Below are positions 21,867 through 34,387 of a stretch of DNA of 64,000 bases, one piece after another. The notes beneath the pieces were generated by a model. That model did no database searches. It was not told where the DNA came from and saw only the letters and a program-made list of their open reading frames with translations. Made by a program: the position numbers and the translations under genes. Source of the DNA: Lunularia cruciata. Lineage: Eukaryota > Streptophyta > Marchantiopsida > Lunulariales > Lunulariaceae. Where the stretch lies: the NCBI GenBank assembly GCA_948567375.1, contig OX419756.1:4159001-4223000 (forward strand), in the 5' to 3' direction. Every line of letters starts with the position of its first letter. The first letter of the stretch is position 1.

Positions 21867-22214
21867 ATGTCTGAATTCGGAGCCAATGCTAACCATCCAT
21901 ATTGTACCAACCACTTGCCTTATGCCAAATGGATCATGATTGGAGGGAAATTAATTGATAAGTATGTTTTACACTCCTCATTTCTATGTTCCAAATTGAT
22001 CATGATTGGAGGGAAATTAATTGATAAGTATGTTTTACACTCCTCATTTCTATGTTCCAAATTGCTTGTAGGCAAAGGGAAATGGTTGGGATGGTTTCAT
22101 GTTTTTTACTATGAATGTGTTAGATCTAGGATTAAACATGATGCACCTGCCCAACAAGAGGACGTGGCTACAAGTGTGCGCAGTAAATTGAAATCCAAGT
22201 TCGAGACTTTTTAG
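21867..22214 (+). CDS. Unknown 115-residue ORF with internal 22-residue duplication
   Basis: An open frame from ATG (MSEFGANANHPYCTN) to TAG. A 66-bp segment is repeated exactly in tandem (21932-21997 and 21998-22063), giving two identical copies of IMIGGKLIDKYVLHSSFLCSKL. The C-terminal part is basic (VRSKLKSKF). I recognise no domain. The in-frame length of the duplication keeps the frame open but does not prove expression. It may be a fragment of a mobile-element protein or a chance frame. Confidence 0.25.
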   Translation: MSEFGANANHPYCTNHLPYAKWIMIGGKLIDKYVLHSSFLCSKLIMIGGKLIDKYVLHSSFLCSKLLVGKGKWLGWFHVFYYECVRSRIKHDAPAQQEDVATSVRSKLKSKFETF

Positions 22215-23240
22215 TGAAATAGGGAAGCATGGAGGAATCTCACACTCCCATTTGCAATTGTAAAGAACAAATTCTATTTGCACCAGTTCTTCCTCCTTGA
22301 TTTCAAGAACTGCTTGAGAAGATGGTGGCATCTGTTCTAATTTCTGCCAGCAAGTGTGGTTTGGGTGGATCCAAAAGTAGCAATAGCAAAGTAACTAAGG
22401 GTGAGGATAATAGAATGGTTTCTCACCACTATGCCAAAATATTGGACTATTTGGATAACCCTAAACATTTCGGTCAGATTCATGGTGGCAAGAGTAGAAG
22501 GCTTGTCTAAACTCATTTACCCCATTTAGTTACATGGCCACGTACTTAGTGAGTGATAGGAGAGGATTTCCAATTTCCATGACAAGAGAGAAGCTTTACC
22601 AAAAAAATATGCTCGATACATAAAATACTATAAAGATATATGAGAATGGAAATACAATTCCACTAGGGAGGTCTCAACTAGAAAGACCTAAAGAGAGAAT
22701 GAAAAACTACAGATGACAAAGTGAACCATCTTTGTCCACATTTCAAGAAATTGAATTTAATGTTGGGGGTAGAGCCAATATATCTCTGCCTGCTGGGATG
22801 AGCATTGATGGTGGTATTGAAGATGGAATTTAGATCATGGATAGACATGGAAAGGTGGTGCTTAAGAATTGTGCCAAAATTCTACACTTAATTCAACACT
22901 AATTAGCATTCCAAGCACCAAAGTGCACTTAGAAGATCACATGAATAGGTTTGAAGAAGGAGGTCTAAATTGAAAATGTCCATTTGGAAATTGGAAATAC
23001 AGGTCAAGGGGAGTTCAAGAGGATGATAGTCAATGCTTGATGGGAGAAAATGTTGAGAAAGAGTATCTATCAAGGAGAGCAAAGGAGGTTCAATCAAGAG
23101 GATATCAAGGAGCAACAAGACTAGCACACAAGAATCACTTTGAAGGAACACCTAATGAAACAAGAGAACACACAAGATTCGGCCTGAAGGAAACAAGAAA
23201 AGCACACATATTGGACCTACCTTGAATAATAACCTAAAAC
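22215..23240 (+). other. Unassigned, possibly decayed coding sequence
   Basis: A series of short forward frames (22322-22510, 23037-23225) with moderate codon-like composition, for example HHYAKILDYLDNPKHFGQIHG, but many stops. No family is recognised. It could be the body of an old mobile element of which the frame at 21867 is part. Confidence 0.25.
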
Positions 23241-26200
23241 ATATAGCTTGATAGGGGGAGGATCCTCTGCATCAATGATCATGTATAGTTTTGAGGTATA
23301 ATTTAAAGTTTTGTATAATTTAGTTGTATTTTTAGCAATATTTATATAAAATCATGATAATTTCTGACAAAGGTTTCTCCTTTGGATATTAAAATTTCCA
23401 TTCAGTCATAAAGTTTTATTGGAAAGTCATAAGAAGATATATCATACTAACACAAATCTACATATCTTCAAAAAATTTCACGATATATTTCATGATTAGT
23501 TTCCAAAATATTATCCATTTTTCTGGTCTAACGCACTTGAGCTCTTGTGAGATTGGTTGGTCTTAGAGAGGACTAAAAGTTGAAAAGCTCACATATATAC
23601 TCACGACCTCTATCTTCTTATAGTTGAATTTTTTTAGCAAATTCCTTTAGATTTACCACAATATAATTATAGTTGTGTTGGTTATCGGTTATTAATAAAA
23701 TATATAGAATTTGCATCAAAATACATCAAAATTATATATTGATCTTTAATTATATCTAATAACTTAGTAATAATATCTATGGATATTAAGAGAAAAATTC
23801 AAAACTTGTAGTGTTCAGAAAATTTGGTCATCCATTTCCTAGAGGTTGTATAATAATCAATGTACTGTTCTAAACTTGTGTAAATATCCTTGAAATGAAA
23901 AACCCAAAGAGAAGAGGCTTCTTCACTATTATTCACGTATATAGTAGGATAAAGAATGTAAGAACCAAGTAGATCAAGATATCTAAGATAAGGAAAAAAT
24001 TCAATACAATCATAGAAATATTACATTTATCTATAGTATCATAAACGATCAAAATAAACATATAATATGCTATTTCAGTATATCTTGCTTGCATAGTTTA
24101 CAATATGAAGATCTCAAAACTAAACAAAATGTGCAGTTTATTTTGTTCCTTACTTAATTCATGCTTTGGATAGATTAGTTAAGTAATGATTGAAGCTTGC
24201 ACGGTAGATTGAGATCCTATCCAATAAGATACATCAAGAGGACATTCTTTTGGATGATGGATTAAATATAGTAGTATAAAAGAATAAAATAGTATAAAAG
24301 AATAAAATATTCTATAATAGGCTCAATATAATCTTGAATTATAACTATTACATATATACCTTGATCTTATATGTGATGTAAAATTCTATTAAATTATCAG
24401 ATATTTACTCAACCAAGAGAGTATATATAGAGTCAAGGAAGGTAAGTAGCATAAACCAAGAAATATTAATAGAACTAGGAATTAGATCTAGATACTAAGT
24501 TCATAGATGTTATATTAAGGTTTATGATTGAAATTTTAAGTTATAGCTTCTAAAATCAAAGGTGTTATTGATTTCTTTTCAAGAATCTCATGTAGAACAT
24601 AAATTATAAGAGGCAAAATGCAAGGTAAAATAGCAAAGGCTGAAAAAAATCCAAAGAAACCTTGATCCATAAGCATTACATTTCTTGAATCAAAAGTCAT
24701 AAAATAAGTTATCTAAGGAAAAAAAGTAATTAGATCATCTATTTCCATATAGATTTTGTTATTAAACTTTTTCTCTATATTTTTAGTCTTATTGGATGTA
24801 AGATTCAAAGACTACAACTACAAAAATACTAACTTTTTAGTTGAATCTGATATCAAATGGAAACATAACTAAAATTTCATAATAAAATCTATTAAGTTGT
24901 TTGATCATTTGTGGATTACTTGGATCTGACCTCTAGATAGAAAAATAACTCAAATTTCAGAACAAGAATCTATTAAATCATCTGACCACTTGTGGATTTA
25001 TACTCCAAATTGGTATTATCTGTTTCTCATTAGATTATTTCTATAATTTTGTACTCTAAAATTATGAAATAAGAAACTACATTTTTATTGAGCATGCTTC
25101 TAATAGTTGTTCAACTTTAGGAAGAGTTGAATTATATTGGCAGATTTTAGTCTTTCATATATAAGTGGCATTAAAGTATCTTCTTCTTGAATAGATTCTT
25201 TATAAATATTAAACACACAAGAAAAGCATTCAACAAAAGAGAGGAGCATCCGACTAGAGAAGAATTTTCAAAAGAGAAGGAATGTGACATTTGAAAGAGA
25301 GGGAAAATTTCTAAGTTGCAAAGTTCACACCTACATTTCATTCTTTGTCATAGAATTTAGCTAGCCATAGCAAATTGAAAAGTGATTCCCTTGAATCTAG
25401 CGAGAGGTGTAAAATAGTTGGGATTGAAGCACAACAAGGTGACAAGATTGTGAAACACAAGAATAAGTAGAGGTTAAGATTAAATTCAGAATAGAGATAA
25501 TAAGGTCAAAGGTAGAAAGGCTCCATATCAAAAAGAGAGGCAAAATAAAAAAAATTCACTCCATAACGCTTGAACTATCCTAGGCTAGGAAGACCCCCGA
25601 GGAGATCAAAAGCATTATTACCACTTAATATAGTATAGATTAACATCCTCACAATGTCTCTAGTGCCAGCATGTGCATGGATCTCAAGTTCCCTATATGA
25701 GGGCCAGATTATACCATAGATTTCATGAGTTGGATTGAGAGTGAAGAATAGTAAGAGCTCTCAGGAGTTCTCAAAATTTCTTAGGGTGTAGGTTGCTCTT
25801 GGGGGTTTTTAGAATAGAAAGAGCTCTTGGAAGTCTTTTAAAACAACAAGAGCTTTTAGAGGAATGGTATGATCTCTTGATCTCATATGTAAACTGATGA
25901 TTATACATAAAGTTTCTATTGTTTACATTACATTGAAAGCATTCTTGATAAACCTATAATGTTGTTTGATCATGCTGTCTAGAATGGTAATTCATCTTTT
26001 ATATGACATATTTTCCCCTATCTATATTCTTTATATGCAACAAAGAACATAACAATAGCCATAGAAGGGTCATTTATATTACCAGAGTTAAAATTTCACT
26101 ATCAAACCAAAATAGCTTGGGTTCCACTATGCACCGTGTGGTTGAGACCGTGTAGTTGCACAGTCTACGTAGTCTACTCTGTGTAATCCAAGCTTCCATG

Positions 26201-27849
26201 GTTTATGCGTTCTATGTAAATCTGCTTGTGGTTTGCATGGTCTATGCGGTCTACTCAGCTCAATAAAATTTTCCATGATTTGCATGGTCAACACATTCCA
26301 ATAAATCTGTTTGTGCGGTTTGCATGGACTGGTGTTTAACTAGGATAGATTGTTTAACCATTGGGCAAGTAATTAACCATTGTACCAGTAATAATTAATT
26401 TTTCATGAGAATAGCCAAAGTTTAAATTAGTCCATGGACATGAACTATAATCCCTTTGTGACCAATAAAGTACAAAACATCAAAGGAGTCCATCAAAACC
26501 AGAACAAGTTACAGTGAAAGTATAGTAGTTGTGGTATATAGTCCATGGAACTCTAAGACCTCATGTAAGTACTATAATCCCCTTTGGATCAATAAATTAC
26601 AAAACATCAAAGGAGTTCATGAAAATAATAACATAACCAAATATGCAAGTAAGTGATGCAAGTATCCAAGTATAGTAGATGAAGTAAACACTATATAATT
26701 ATACATATCTCGTCCAAAAGCTAGGCCTAAAATCCCAATGTGAGTGAGTTTTATGCACTAGGTATATAATACACATAACTTTATGGTACATGTCGCTCCA
26801 AGACCTCATGTAAGTACCTACAGAAGATAGGCCTAATACAAAAAGAACTATATATCAATAGTAGTATATCATCCTTTGTTACTAGCACGTCTACTATTGA
26901 TGCCCATCTATGAAGACTCAAAGCTTACAATCTCTAGAGGGTGATAGAGTTTGCCAAAAACAAGAGATCAACATGGCATGTGAGAAAGTAAAGGCATGCC
27001 TCCTTTGCAGTGAGCTCCATGCCACCTCTCAAAGGAGACCATCAAATTGATGATGAAGGTGATCAAAAAGCTCCATTTCTAGAGGGATGAAGGTGTCAAA
27101 TGCAAGCCATGGAGCATAGTTGTCCTCCTTCTCCTTGGTGGCAATGATTGCTACAACTCTTGCCTAGATGCCAACTTGTGCTAAGAACTATGATCAAAAG
27201 TGGGTTTTCCACTACCACATCATGGAATATATGCCATCCATCCTTGAAGATGAAAATATTTTTCTCCCATGAGGTGGGCCTAGTAGGACCATCTATCACT
27301 CAATCTGAACTTGTGAGTGAGTAGATTGTAGGATCTAGGCCACCGTATCTCTATTTGCGTCATGGGCTCTAGTAGGCTTTCCTCCTATGGCACATCATAG
27401 GATGTGGATGCCCTTAGTGTCAAATTAAGAACTGCATGGGCACTAGTCCGCTAAGCCCAAGAGTGTTGGATATAGTAGTCTTAGTCAAAGTCAAAGGGTT
27501 TTGTTGAACTCCTTTGACTTGAATCAAAAGTCATCAATCAAAGGGGAAACATGAAGCCAAGGTCCAACATCCTTCTTGGCACAAAAGAGGATCCTAGCTC
27601 TATCAAATAAATGCAGATCTAGATATAGATGCAGATCCTAGCTCTATCAAATAAATGCAGATCAGTGAGGATGCTAGAAAGGATATGAGCATGCATCATA
27701 CACCTCATTGAGCTCTACCTGAGACTTCCTAGAGTCTAGAGATCAAAGTCCACAAAGGGAAGGAGTGTTGTGCATGCTAATTGTGGCAATAAATCTTGAG
27801 CTAATTGCAGATATATCTAGAAATCATAGGTGAAAGAGTCAATTGTCAT
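23241..27849. other. AT-rich stretch without recognisable genes
   Basis: About 4.6 kb, strongly AT-rich to about 26900, with almost no open frames. Small repeats: a divergent 'tttgcatggtctatgcggtctac' theme at 26100-26330; two imperfect copies of an 85-bp segment at about 26445-26500 and 26570-26620; and an exact 30-bp repeat at 27590-27619 and 27634-27663. Probably old decayed mobile elements. The part after 27000 may be the far end of F4, but I cannot prove it. Confidence 0.45.
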
Positions 27850-29300
27850 AGTTGGTGGTAATAATAGTGGGTGACCTTCATGTAAGAACTTATCTACTAA
27901 AAGAAGAGCCACTAGTGCCTATGCTCCTAAGTAAGCTGCTAGTGCAATAGCCTCTTGTAAAGTGATACCACATCACACCACCCATGATAACAAGAAGAGC
28001 TAACTACAATCATTGCCAATCATTTGATAAGTATAAGAGCATACAAGATCCTAAGAGTGTGGAGAAGGTATAACGTATGGTTCTATCAAAGGACCAAAGA
28101 TGGGATAGGAGTACCTTTATGGGTGGATATGTATGTGCTAAATAAGAAGCTCTTGGGACATAACATCTCAAAAGGAGGGAGTAAGCCTTTTGTATGTTCC
28201 CCAATTAGGGGAGTAGACGAGTGTAAGTAGTAGCTTGAATCAAATTATCCAAGATGATTGAGCTACAAAAATCTTTATCTCCAAGAGGGGAGCCCAATAC
28301 TCTCAAACCTCATTGGGAATTGGAATCTTGTTGGGAAATCTGAAGGAGTGAGAACTATATGGTGGCTCCAGACCTTGCATTTACAAGTCCAAGCTCATAA
28401 ACCCAAGGCCTCTAGACTAAGCTTGAAAGCATGGAAAGCAAAAATAGCATCTTCTTAAGGGGCCCAAAATGTGGGTATCATCTAATAAGGATAGGAAAAG
28501 ACATGTAGGAAAGGTGACTACAACCTCATGTAAAGTCGTGTAATGAGCTATGGAAAATAATGGCTCTCCCAAAGGATCTCCTTTGTGTGTACCCTCTATA
28601 GATCTGAGTGAACTCTCCTTTGGTGGTATGGTGGCTATATAACAACGGTATCTTTATACCATAGAAAGTACATACAAAAGGAATCAAATGAGGGATTTGA
28701 TCCTTTGCCAAATGAAGAGCTCAAATCAAAGCTATAGAAGAGATGGTCTTAAAGGTATTTCAAACTTCCACTTAGACCACCATCCACTCATGATGAAGGT
28801 CCAAGGAAGCTCTAATGCATGTGATAATTGTCTCACAACCACATGGTGTGGTCACTACATATTGATGAGGAGACTAGGAAGATAAAAAGAAGTGGCAAAA
28901 CCATAGACAAATGTTGATGTTTCCTTGGAAAGAGCAAGAAATAAGATGCATCAAACAAACAAGTAGCACCGAAGGGCACCAAATCCAAGGCCATACCTTG
29001 GCCAAAGAGCAAAGAGAAGGAGGAAGCTTGAGTTTGCATATCAAGGGAGAAACAATTCCATAAATGCTCAAAAACTAGTCATGAAGGACCCTATACCAAG
29101 AAATGTGGAGAATGGAGTAAAGCATGGGCAAAGAAGGACTTTGTAAGCTATAACTCCTCATCTTGATGATAGTTATGGCCAAAAGAAGGAAGGTCATATG
29201 TGGCTGATGGATGGCGGTCCCACAAAGTTTCTAAAGTGTTGATAGATAAAGGTGTTGGTCTAGAGTGTGATATTGCTCACCAATACTACTGGCCAAGCAT
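27850..29300 (-). mobile_element. F-type RT element fragment F4
   Basis: Read on the minus strand. The block 28711-28526 has HLIPFVCTFYGIKIPLLYS followed by a degraded QGDPLG motif (QRRSFGRA). Further on, near 28470, is LLDDTHILGP, matching RT motif C with both aspartates. The block 28204-28010 (IQKAYSLLLRCYVPRASYL, then LSHLWSFDRTIRYTF) matches F2 at 55823-55980. Upstream of the RT (29300-28830) it aligns with F3. The frame is broken repeatedly. Compared with F2 this copy covers the RT and thumb and may extend left to about 27000. Confidence 0.6.
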
Positions 29301-29615
29301 CAAGAAATGACATAGAAGACAATGCTCTAGAGGTGGAGTGTGAGCATATGGGGACTTTATGATCTATTTGGCAGCTATTGGGGCATGAATAGTATACTCC
29401 TTGTAAAGCCGACCAATCTTCTCACAAAAATTGATGAATTGGAGATGCAGTCTCACGGTGTCCAAACACACCTCCATGAGCAAGAAGAAGCAAAGTCCAC
29501 TAGAGAAGGGAGCAAGTAGGGCCCAAGTGGAGATATCTTGCTCTTGGTCATTTGCCAAGATGGCACATAAAAGTATGGATAGTGTGGAGCCCACAAGATG
29601 TTTGAGGGGCATAGG
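29301..29615 (+). other. Unassigned sequence before an LTR B fragment
   Basis: Contains short frames on both strands with no clear family match. Its position directly before TGTAACTATATGGAG suggests it could be the degenerate 3' end of a type B element. Confidence 0.25.
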
Positions 29616-29920
29616 TGTAACTATATGGAGTTTACAGATAAGTTAATCAAGACCAATGAAGTAACAATAGGCCAAATTAGCCAAGAATTATAAGAATATT
29701 CTAAAAGCATCTAGGAAGCTACTTGGTACCTTCCAAGTATCGGGTAATGTGCATGCCAAGTGGTGACTTCTAGGAGGAAGCTTCTTAGGAAGCTTCATGG
29801 CTAGTTTAGCTTGCACACCCAAGTAGGTGGTTTCTAAAAGGGAGCTTCTTGGGAAGCTTCCCGACTAGATCTTTTGTTTGAGATGCACATATGAGGTATT
29901 GGGTTATAAATGAAGAGCAT
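29616..29920 (+). repeat. LTR B fragment
   Basis: Starts TGTAACTATATGGAGTTTAC, a diverged copy of the LTR B start at 17816. It keeps several aggaagcttct and gggaagcttccc motifs at about 29705-29865 and a TATA-like ttataaatga near 29904. No downstream LTR boundary is visible. Confidence 0.6.
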
Positions 29921-30840
29921 CACGTATGGTAGTCCCCCTTGCTACATGTGCTAAAGAATGAAGGGAGTGCATCAGGAGAGTGTCTATTAAGGAATCCTCA
30001 AAATCATAAGAGATAGAACCCAATACATGACTAGAAGAGTATATATACAAAACAAAGACTAGTAATTTGATCGCAAACAATGAACACACACAAGAGCATA
30101 GCTAAAGATAGAAGAACATATGATAGAAGTGAGGAGAGCCTATCTACTACCAATGGGTAACCTCTATTCTCCATGATACTTGAACCCTCTGGCACAAGAT
30201 TGTGCTGGTAGAAGAACTCTCCAATATAGAATCATTTGATACAAGAACTTTTGATACATGATCAAAAGTTCATTTGAACCCAAATGAATCCTCAAAATTG
30301 GTGGACCTTCCTATACCCAACCTACAAATCTATTGGTATTGCTCTGCACTCTACCTGCAAACCATGTGCTCCTTTTCACCATCCTAGGGCTGCAATTACT
30401 CAAGAATAATTGATGTTGCCAATTTTAAAATTACATGCCATAATCTTCAAAACAATCTTCCTTGTTGCATGGTGGATGGTGTAGTCTGAAATGAAAATTT
30501 AATTTTCTCCTTCCTTGCCTCCCTTCCGTTCAGATAAATCAAGACCAAATTGTAGTCTATTTAGTTTTCATCTTCCTCTATGCAAAGAAAATGTTATCGT
30601 GCATATATACATTGTTATACAACATACATCGCTATCAACATCATACACTTTAGAAGCACAACTCACACATAAGTCATACATAAACTCTAAAGTGCCACAA
30701 TTGCCTTCCTAGTTGGTGGTTATGTCCCTCTAACTCCAAATAGCCATCTTCTCCAAGTATATGGTATACCCCATGATGGGCAAAGATCAGGAGGCCGGGG
30801 TGCTATCAAGCCCCATGTTAGTTGCCTATCTGCAATCTAT
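29921..30840. other. No recognisable gene
   Basis: About 900 bp with only short unconvincing frames. No repeat or terminal structure identified. Confidence 0.45.
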
Positions 30841-30874
30841 ACCATTTAAAGGATGAACCAGCTATATTTCAAGT

Positions 30875-31008
30875 ACATCTAGGACATACAATTGTCCTTG
30901 AGGAACCACCATGAGGAGAGGGGTCATACATGCCATATGCTATCCTCTCGAATAGCTATCACACACTAACATAGTAGCAGCTCCACCATAAGTACCACAT
31001 AACATACA
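30875..31008 (-). pseudogene. PHD-finger-like C-terminal domain of element D
   Basis: After the integrase tail (VVLEGRDGVVWKDH, CAPCHPPNID) the minus strand encodes CMLCGTYGGAATMLVCD, then HMAC, then VVPQGQ, and after a 1-nt shift CPRC. This is the C4HC3 spacing of a PHD finger: Cys pair, LxCD, His, Cys, and final CPxC. The fourth Cys is Tyr, and the conserved Trp before His is a TAG stop. PHD fingers read histone H3 tails, so a role in target choice is plausible. It is assigned by pattern only, and the domain is non-functional in this copy. Confidence 0.55.
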
Positions 31009-32330
31009 CCTCAAGCCTGCATGTACAAGTGCCAAGCTTGGGTCCATAGTACATCAATGTTTGGGGGGTGGCATGGTGCACAATTGCATGCATGATCCTT
31101 CCAAACAACTCCATCACGTCCTTCCAACACAACAACTCAAGATGGTAAAACCTCATGCACTCTCAAGATAGTATGGCATGTAGAAACATCAAGTGTCATC
31201 GGTGTTTTTTACTGTAGATATTCACAACCTCCTGGATGAAATTGATGGATCAAGGGTCTATAACCTCCTCCTTGAATAGTAGCATAGCGTAAGGTATCTC
31301 TATGTTGAGCAATCGCCAACTTCTTAAAGGCCGTCGGCATCACTTTCCAAAAGATGATCTCTGCCCATTGAGAACATGTGCTCACCCATACATCTAGATT
31401 ATCCAAGTCCAAGACTACAGTAGCATTTTGACAAATGGCTGAAGGTAAATCTGGATCTCGTCCATAGAGCAGAAAGAAAGGAGAGAAGGATGCTAAGGAG
31501 GCTTGCCGGCTGAACCGATAGCCCATGGCCAACCAAGGTAACTAGAGATCCCAATCTCCCAAGTGGCCTTCTCTTTGCAAACCATACTTTTGCAATCCTC
31601 TCTTCACCGTCTGAACCACTCTCTTTGCTAAGCCATCTGCCTCAGGGTAATCTTAGGAGGTAGAACAATGATCAATCAAAGCCTTGTCACACAAGACCTG
31701 AAACTCCCCCAAGAACTTTATACCTTGATCAGTCCAAAACCTCAAATGGTGCACCAAAATAACTAAGAACATGATCTAAGAATGAATAAGCCGTCCGTTC
31801 ACTGGACTTGTCAGGAAGTTCCATCAACTTAGTCTACTTGGGAAAGTGCTCCACCATCACCAAAACATACCAATGATGTCTCACAATCAATGGTAAAGGT
31901 CTAGCAAAGTCCAGACTCAAACGGTAACCCAATCTCATGATAGGTAATGGATGTAATTGTGGCATATGAGCATTGAATGATGCTCTAACTTGATCACAAA
32001 CCACACATCTGGCAACAAACCACCATACCTCAATCTGCATACCGTGTCACCAATAATAACTCTAGAGTAGGCTATGTGTATACTTTATTCCAAAATGTCC
32101 TAGTTCCTCATGAGCATGATGGACCAACTATGGTCTCTAAGATGGATGTGGTACTACTCACACTCTACCATCCTCCCATACACATAAAAGGTGTTTGCAC
32201 TCCAATTTGAACCGTTTGTCTTGCTGAAGAATATGGTCTCTCTCCTTGGCCCCAATTGTGCCACCCACAACACCAATGTGAAGATAGTCCATCACTAAGA
32301 CATCATCATGAATGTTTTGCTGAACTATAC
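31009..32330 (-). pseudogene. Integrase remnant of element D
   Basis: The zinc-domain end CVVCDQVRASF and core start GYRLSLDFARPLPL lie in 32040-31834, followed by VLVMVEHFPK. The C-terminal part FSPFFLLYGRDPDLPSAI lies in 31532-31209. The catalytic Asp of LDFA is present; the second Asp and Glu region (about 31550-31750) is broken by stops. After 31209 the frame continues with stops into the PHD-like tail. Confidence 0.7.
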
Positions 32331-32339
32331 CAAATATGT

Positions 32340-32870
32340 TCACTCTTTGGATCTGTGACCTCAATTACTCCTCATGTATGGTTGAGAGATATACCACCAA
32401 AGCCTCAGACAATATACACAAAAAGGTAGATGCATGCCAACCTAGCACCATCTCCTCATTTGAGTCTCCATGCCAATGTGCTACGGTCTGATCTTGCTGG
32501 CTGGGACATGGGTTTCTACTCAACGCATCTGCATCATGGTTCACCACTCCAAGTCTATGAATAACCGTGAAATCATACTTTTGTAAAATCAGAGCCCATT
32601 GTGCAAGCTTCTTTGAATGTTTGTCTGACTCCATCAACTACTTCAATGGCTAGTGATCAATGATGAGAGTAAAGGGTTGATAGGTAAGATTGGAAATGTG
32701 CTATTGCCCAAAATACTGCCAAGCACTCTCCCTCATATGAACTATACTTCGCCTCAGCTGAATTATTGGAGAAACTAGCATAGGTCACCACAAACTCCTT
32801 CTCCTCATCATCATGATTGGTTAGAACGGCTTCAAGCCCCAACATACTTCAATCAGTGTGAATTTGAAAT
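32340..32870 (-). pseudogene. RNase H remnant of element D
   Basis: Two open pieces: 32845-32657 (EFVVTYASFSNNSAEAKYSS, YEGECLAVFWAI) and 32637-32365 (SKKLAQWALILQKYDFTVIH, NHDADALSRNPC). The conserved Glu in YEGE and Asp in the DALSR end are present. A stop and shift near 32650 separate them. Confidence 0.75.
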
Positions 32871-33740
32871 GGTCATCCTTTGATTGGTCTCCTCAAAATA
32901 GGAGTAGATGTCAACCTCTCCTTGAGCTCTACAAAAGCTCTCTCCTGCTCATTTCCCCAACACCACTCTTGTGTAAGCTTGGTCAGCTTTGTCAAGACCT
33001 TGGCAATGGCACTAAATTCTCTAACATATCGGTGATAGAGGTTTGCCAACCTAAGGAATGCTTGCACTCCACTCACATTCGTAGGCCAAGGAATACGTGC
33101 AATAGCCTCCACTTTGGTCTATTGAACACCAAGTCCTCCGGGGTAGATAGTGTGACCCAAATAATCAACTTGCTTGTCGAAGAACCTACACTTCCCAAGA
33201 TGTTATTTGAGTCCATGAGATCTCAACCTCTCAAACACCTCCAACAAATATCTCTCATGCTCCTCCACAATAGTGCAATAGACCAAAATGTCATCAATAT
33301 AACATCACGCAAAATCCAATCCAGCTAGGATCTTGACCCTTTGGAACTCAACAAGAGCATTCTTTAACCTGAATGATAAGAACCTCCACTGATATAGCAC
33401 ATCTTTGTAGTGAAAATCAATAGCCTAGAATGTTGTCTTGGACTTATCCTCCTATTTGATTGGCAATTGATGATATTCTGTTCAAAGATCCAAAGTACTA
33501 AAGACCTTTGCATGCACAATTGCATCAAAGATCTCCTTTGGTGTAGGCATCATCCTATCAACCAACAGACTAGTGGCATGCTCTTGACCACTAGAGGTCC
33601 CAACCTTTATGTGAAAAACTCCCTCCACTCTAGTAGCAAGCTCCACACGTCCTCTATCAGCATCCTAAGTAGACCAAGGGTGTAATCAAAGTAGCCCACA
33701 CTCACCTAGATGGACTCCAAGTAGACCACTCTCCCTAAAA
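32871..33740 (-). pseudogene. Reverse transcriptase remnant of element D
   Basis: From about 33500 leftwards the minus strand shows KVFSTLDL, then a stretch with several stops, and the catalytic box YIDDILVY near 33290 with both aspartates kept. EHERYLLEVFERL follows, and the open connection part 33112-32873 (IPWPTNVSGVQAFLRLANLY, LTSTPILRRPI). Coding sequence upstream of 33740 is too decayed to define. The stops make it inactive although the active-site motif survives. Confidence 0.7.
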
Positions 33741-33874
33741 GCTACTAGTTGTGTCCCAAGAATACCTTATCCACTTGGTCCATTGCACCCCGCATGTGCT
33801 TGAATCATTTCAATAGACATAGAGCTCAAAAGTGTTAGAGTGGTGATGCCTATCAAGCGCATCCTACACTGCTC

Positions 33875-34370
33875 TGTAACATCCATTTGTGCATGTGTGT
33901 GGTATTATGATATTTAGCTTAGTATTGCAAATATTTGAGAGATATTATTTATATAGAGATAAAAGATAGTTCTACATTAGTGATGATTAGTTCTAAAGAT
34001 AGAGAGTACCTTACTTTAGAGGAAGTGGAAAAATGAGCACCACTATTTTGGATTCTAGTTTGATTTGGTATTATTCCTAGGTGTTTGGCTTTGAGGAAAG
34101 AGTTGAGAACTCTTGGGCCCGCAAGCCTTTTTGTTTTGGATTCTTCTCTTGTCCAAGGATAACCCATGTGAAGGACTCCTTGACTTAGTAGTTGGGTCAA
34201 GATAAGATCACATGCTTAGTGGAATATGCCCATGTGGATAGATATTCCTTTATACTTTTTGACATTACTTGACTTTTAGCCTAATTACTTGAGTTATTGT
34301 GGTAAATAGTAACTTTGGTCCGTAACTATTTCACAAGTATATAAATTAGGAGTGAGGAGGTACTCATCAT
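33875..34370 (+). repeat. LTR A fragment, 3'-truncated
   Basis: Starts TGTAACATCCATTTGTGCAT and follows LTR A to the sequence gtgaggaggtactcatcat, where similarity stops at 34370. The last 190 bp of the LTR are missing. It abuts a reversed LTR B fragment beginning about 34388. No target duplication seen. Confidence 0.8.
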
Positions 34371-34387
34371 GTAAAAGATTGTGACAG

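Larger units (their letters stand above)
30841..33874 (-). mobile_element. Ty3/gypsy element D (pol only, decayed)
   Basis: Minus-strand polymerase region in the order reverse transcriptase, RNase H, integrase, then a PHD-finger-like tail. Gag and LTRs were not found: its 5' side stops against a truncated LTR A at 33875, and no LTR is recognised beyond 30841. Sequence type differs from A, B and E (for example RWPINVSG-like connection and DALSRNPC RNase H end). Many stops and shifts. Confidence 0.75.

Noticed and set aside
32858-33328. 156-residue plus-strand open frame
   Set aside because: Antisense of element D reverse transcriptase, which shows the YIDDILVY box on the minus strand.
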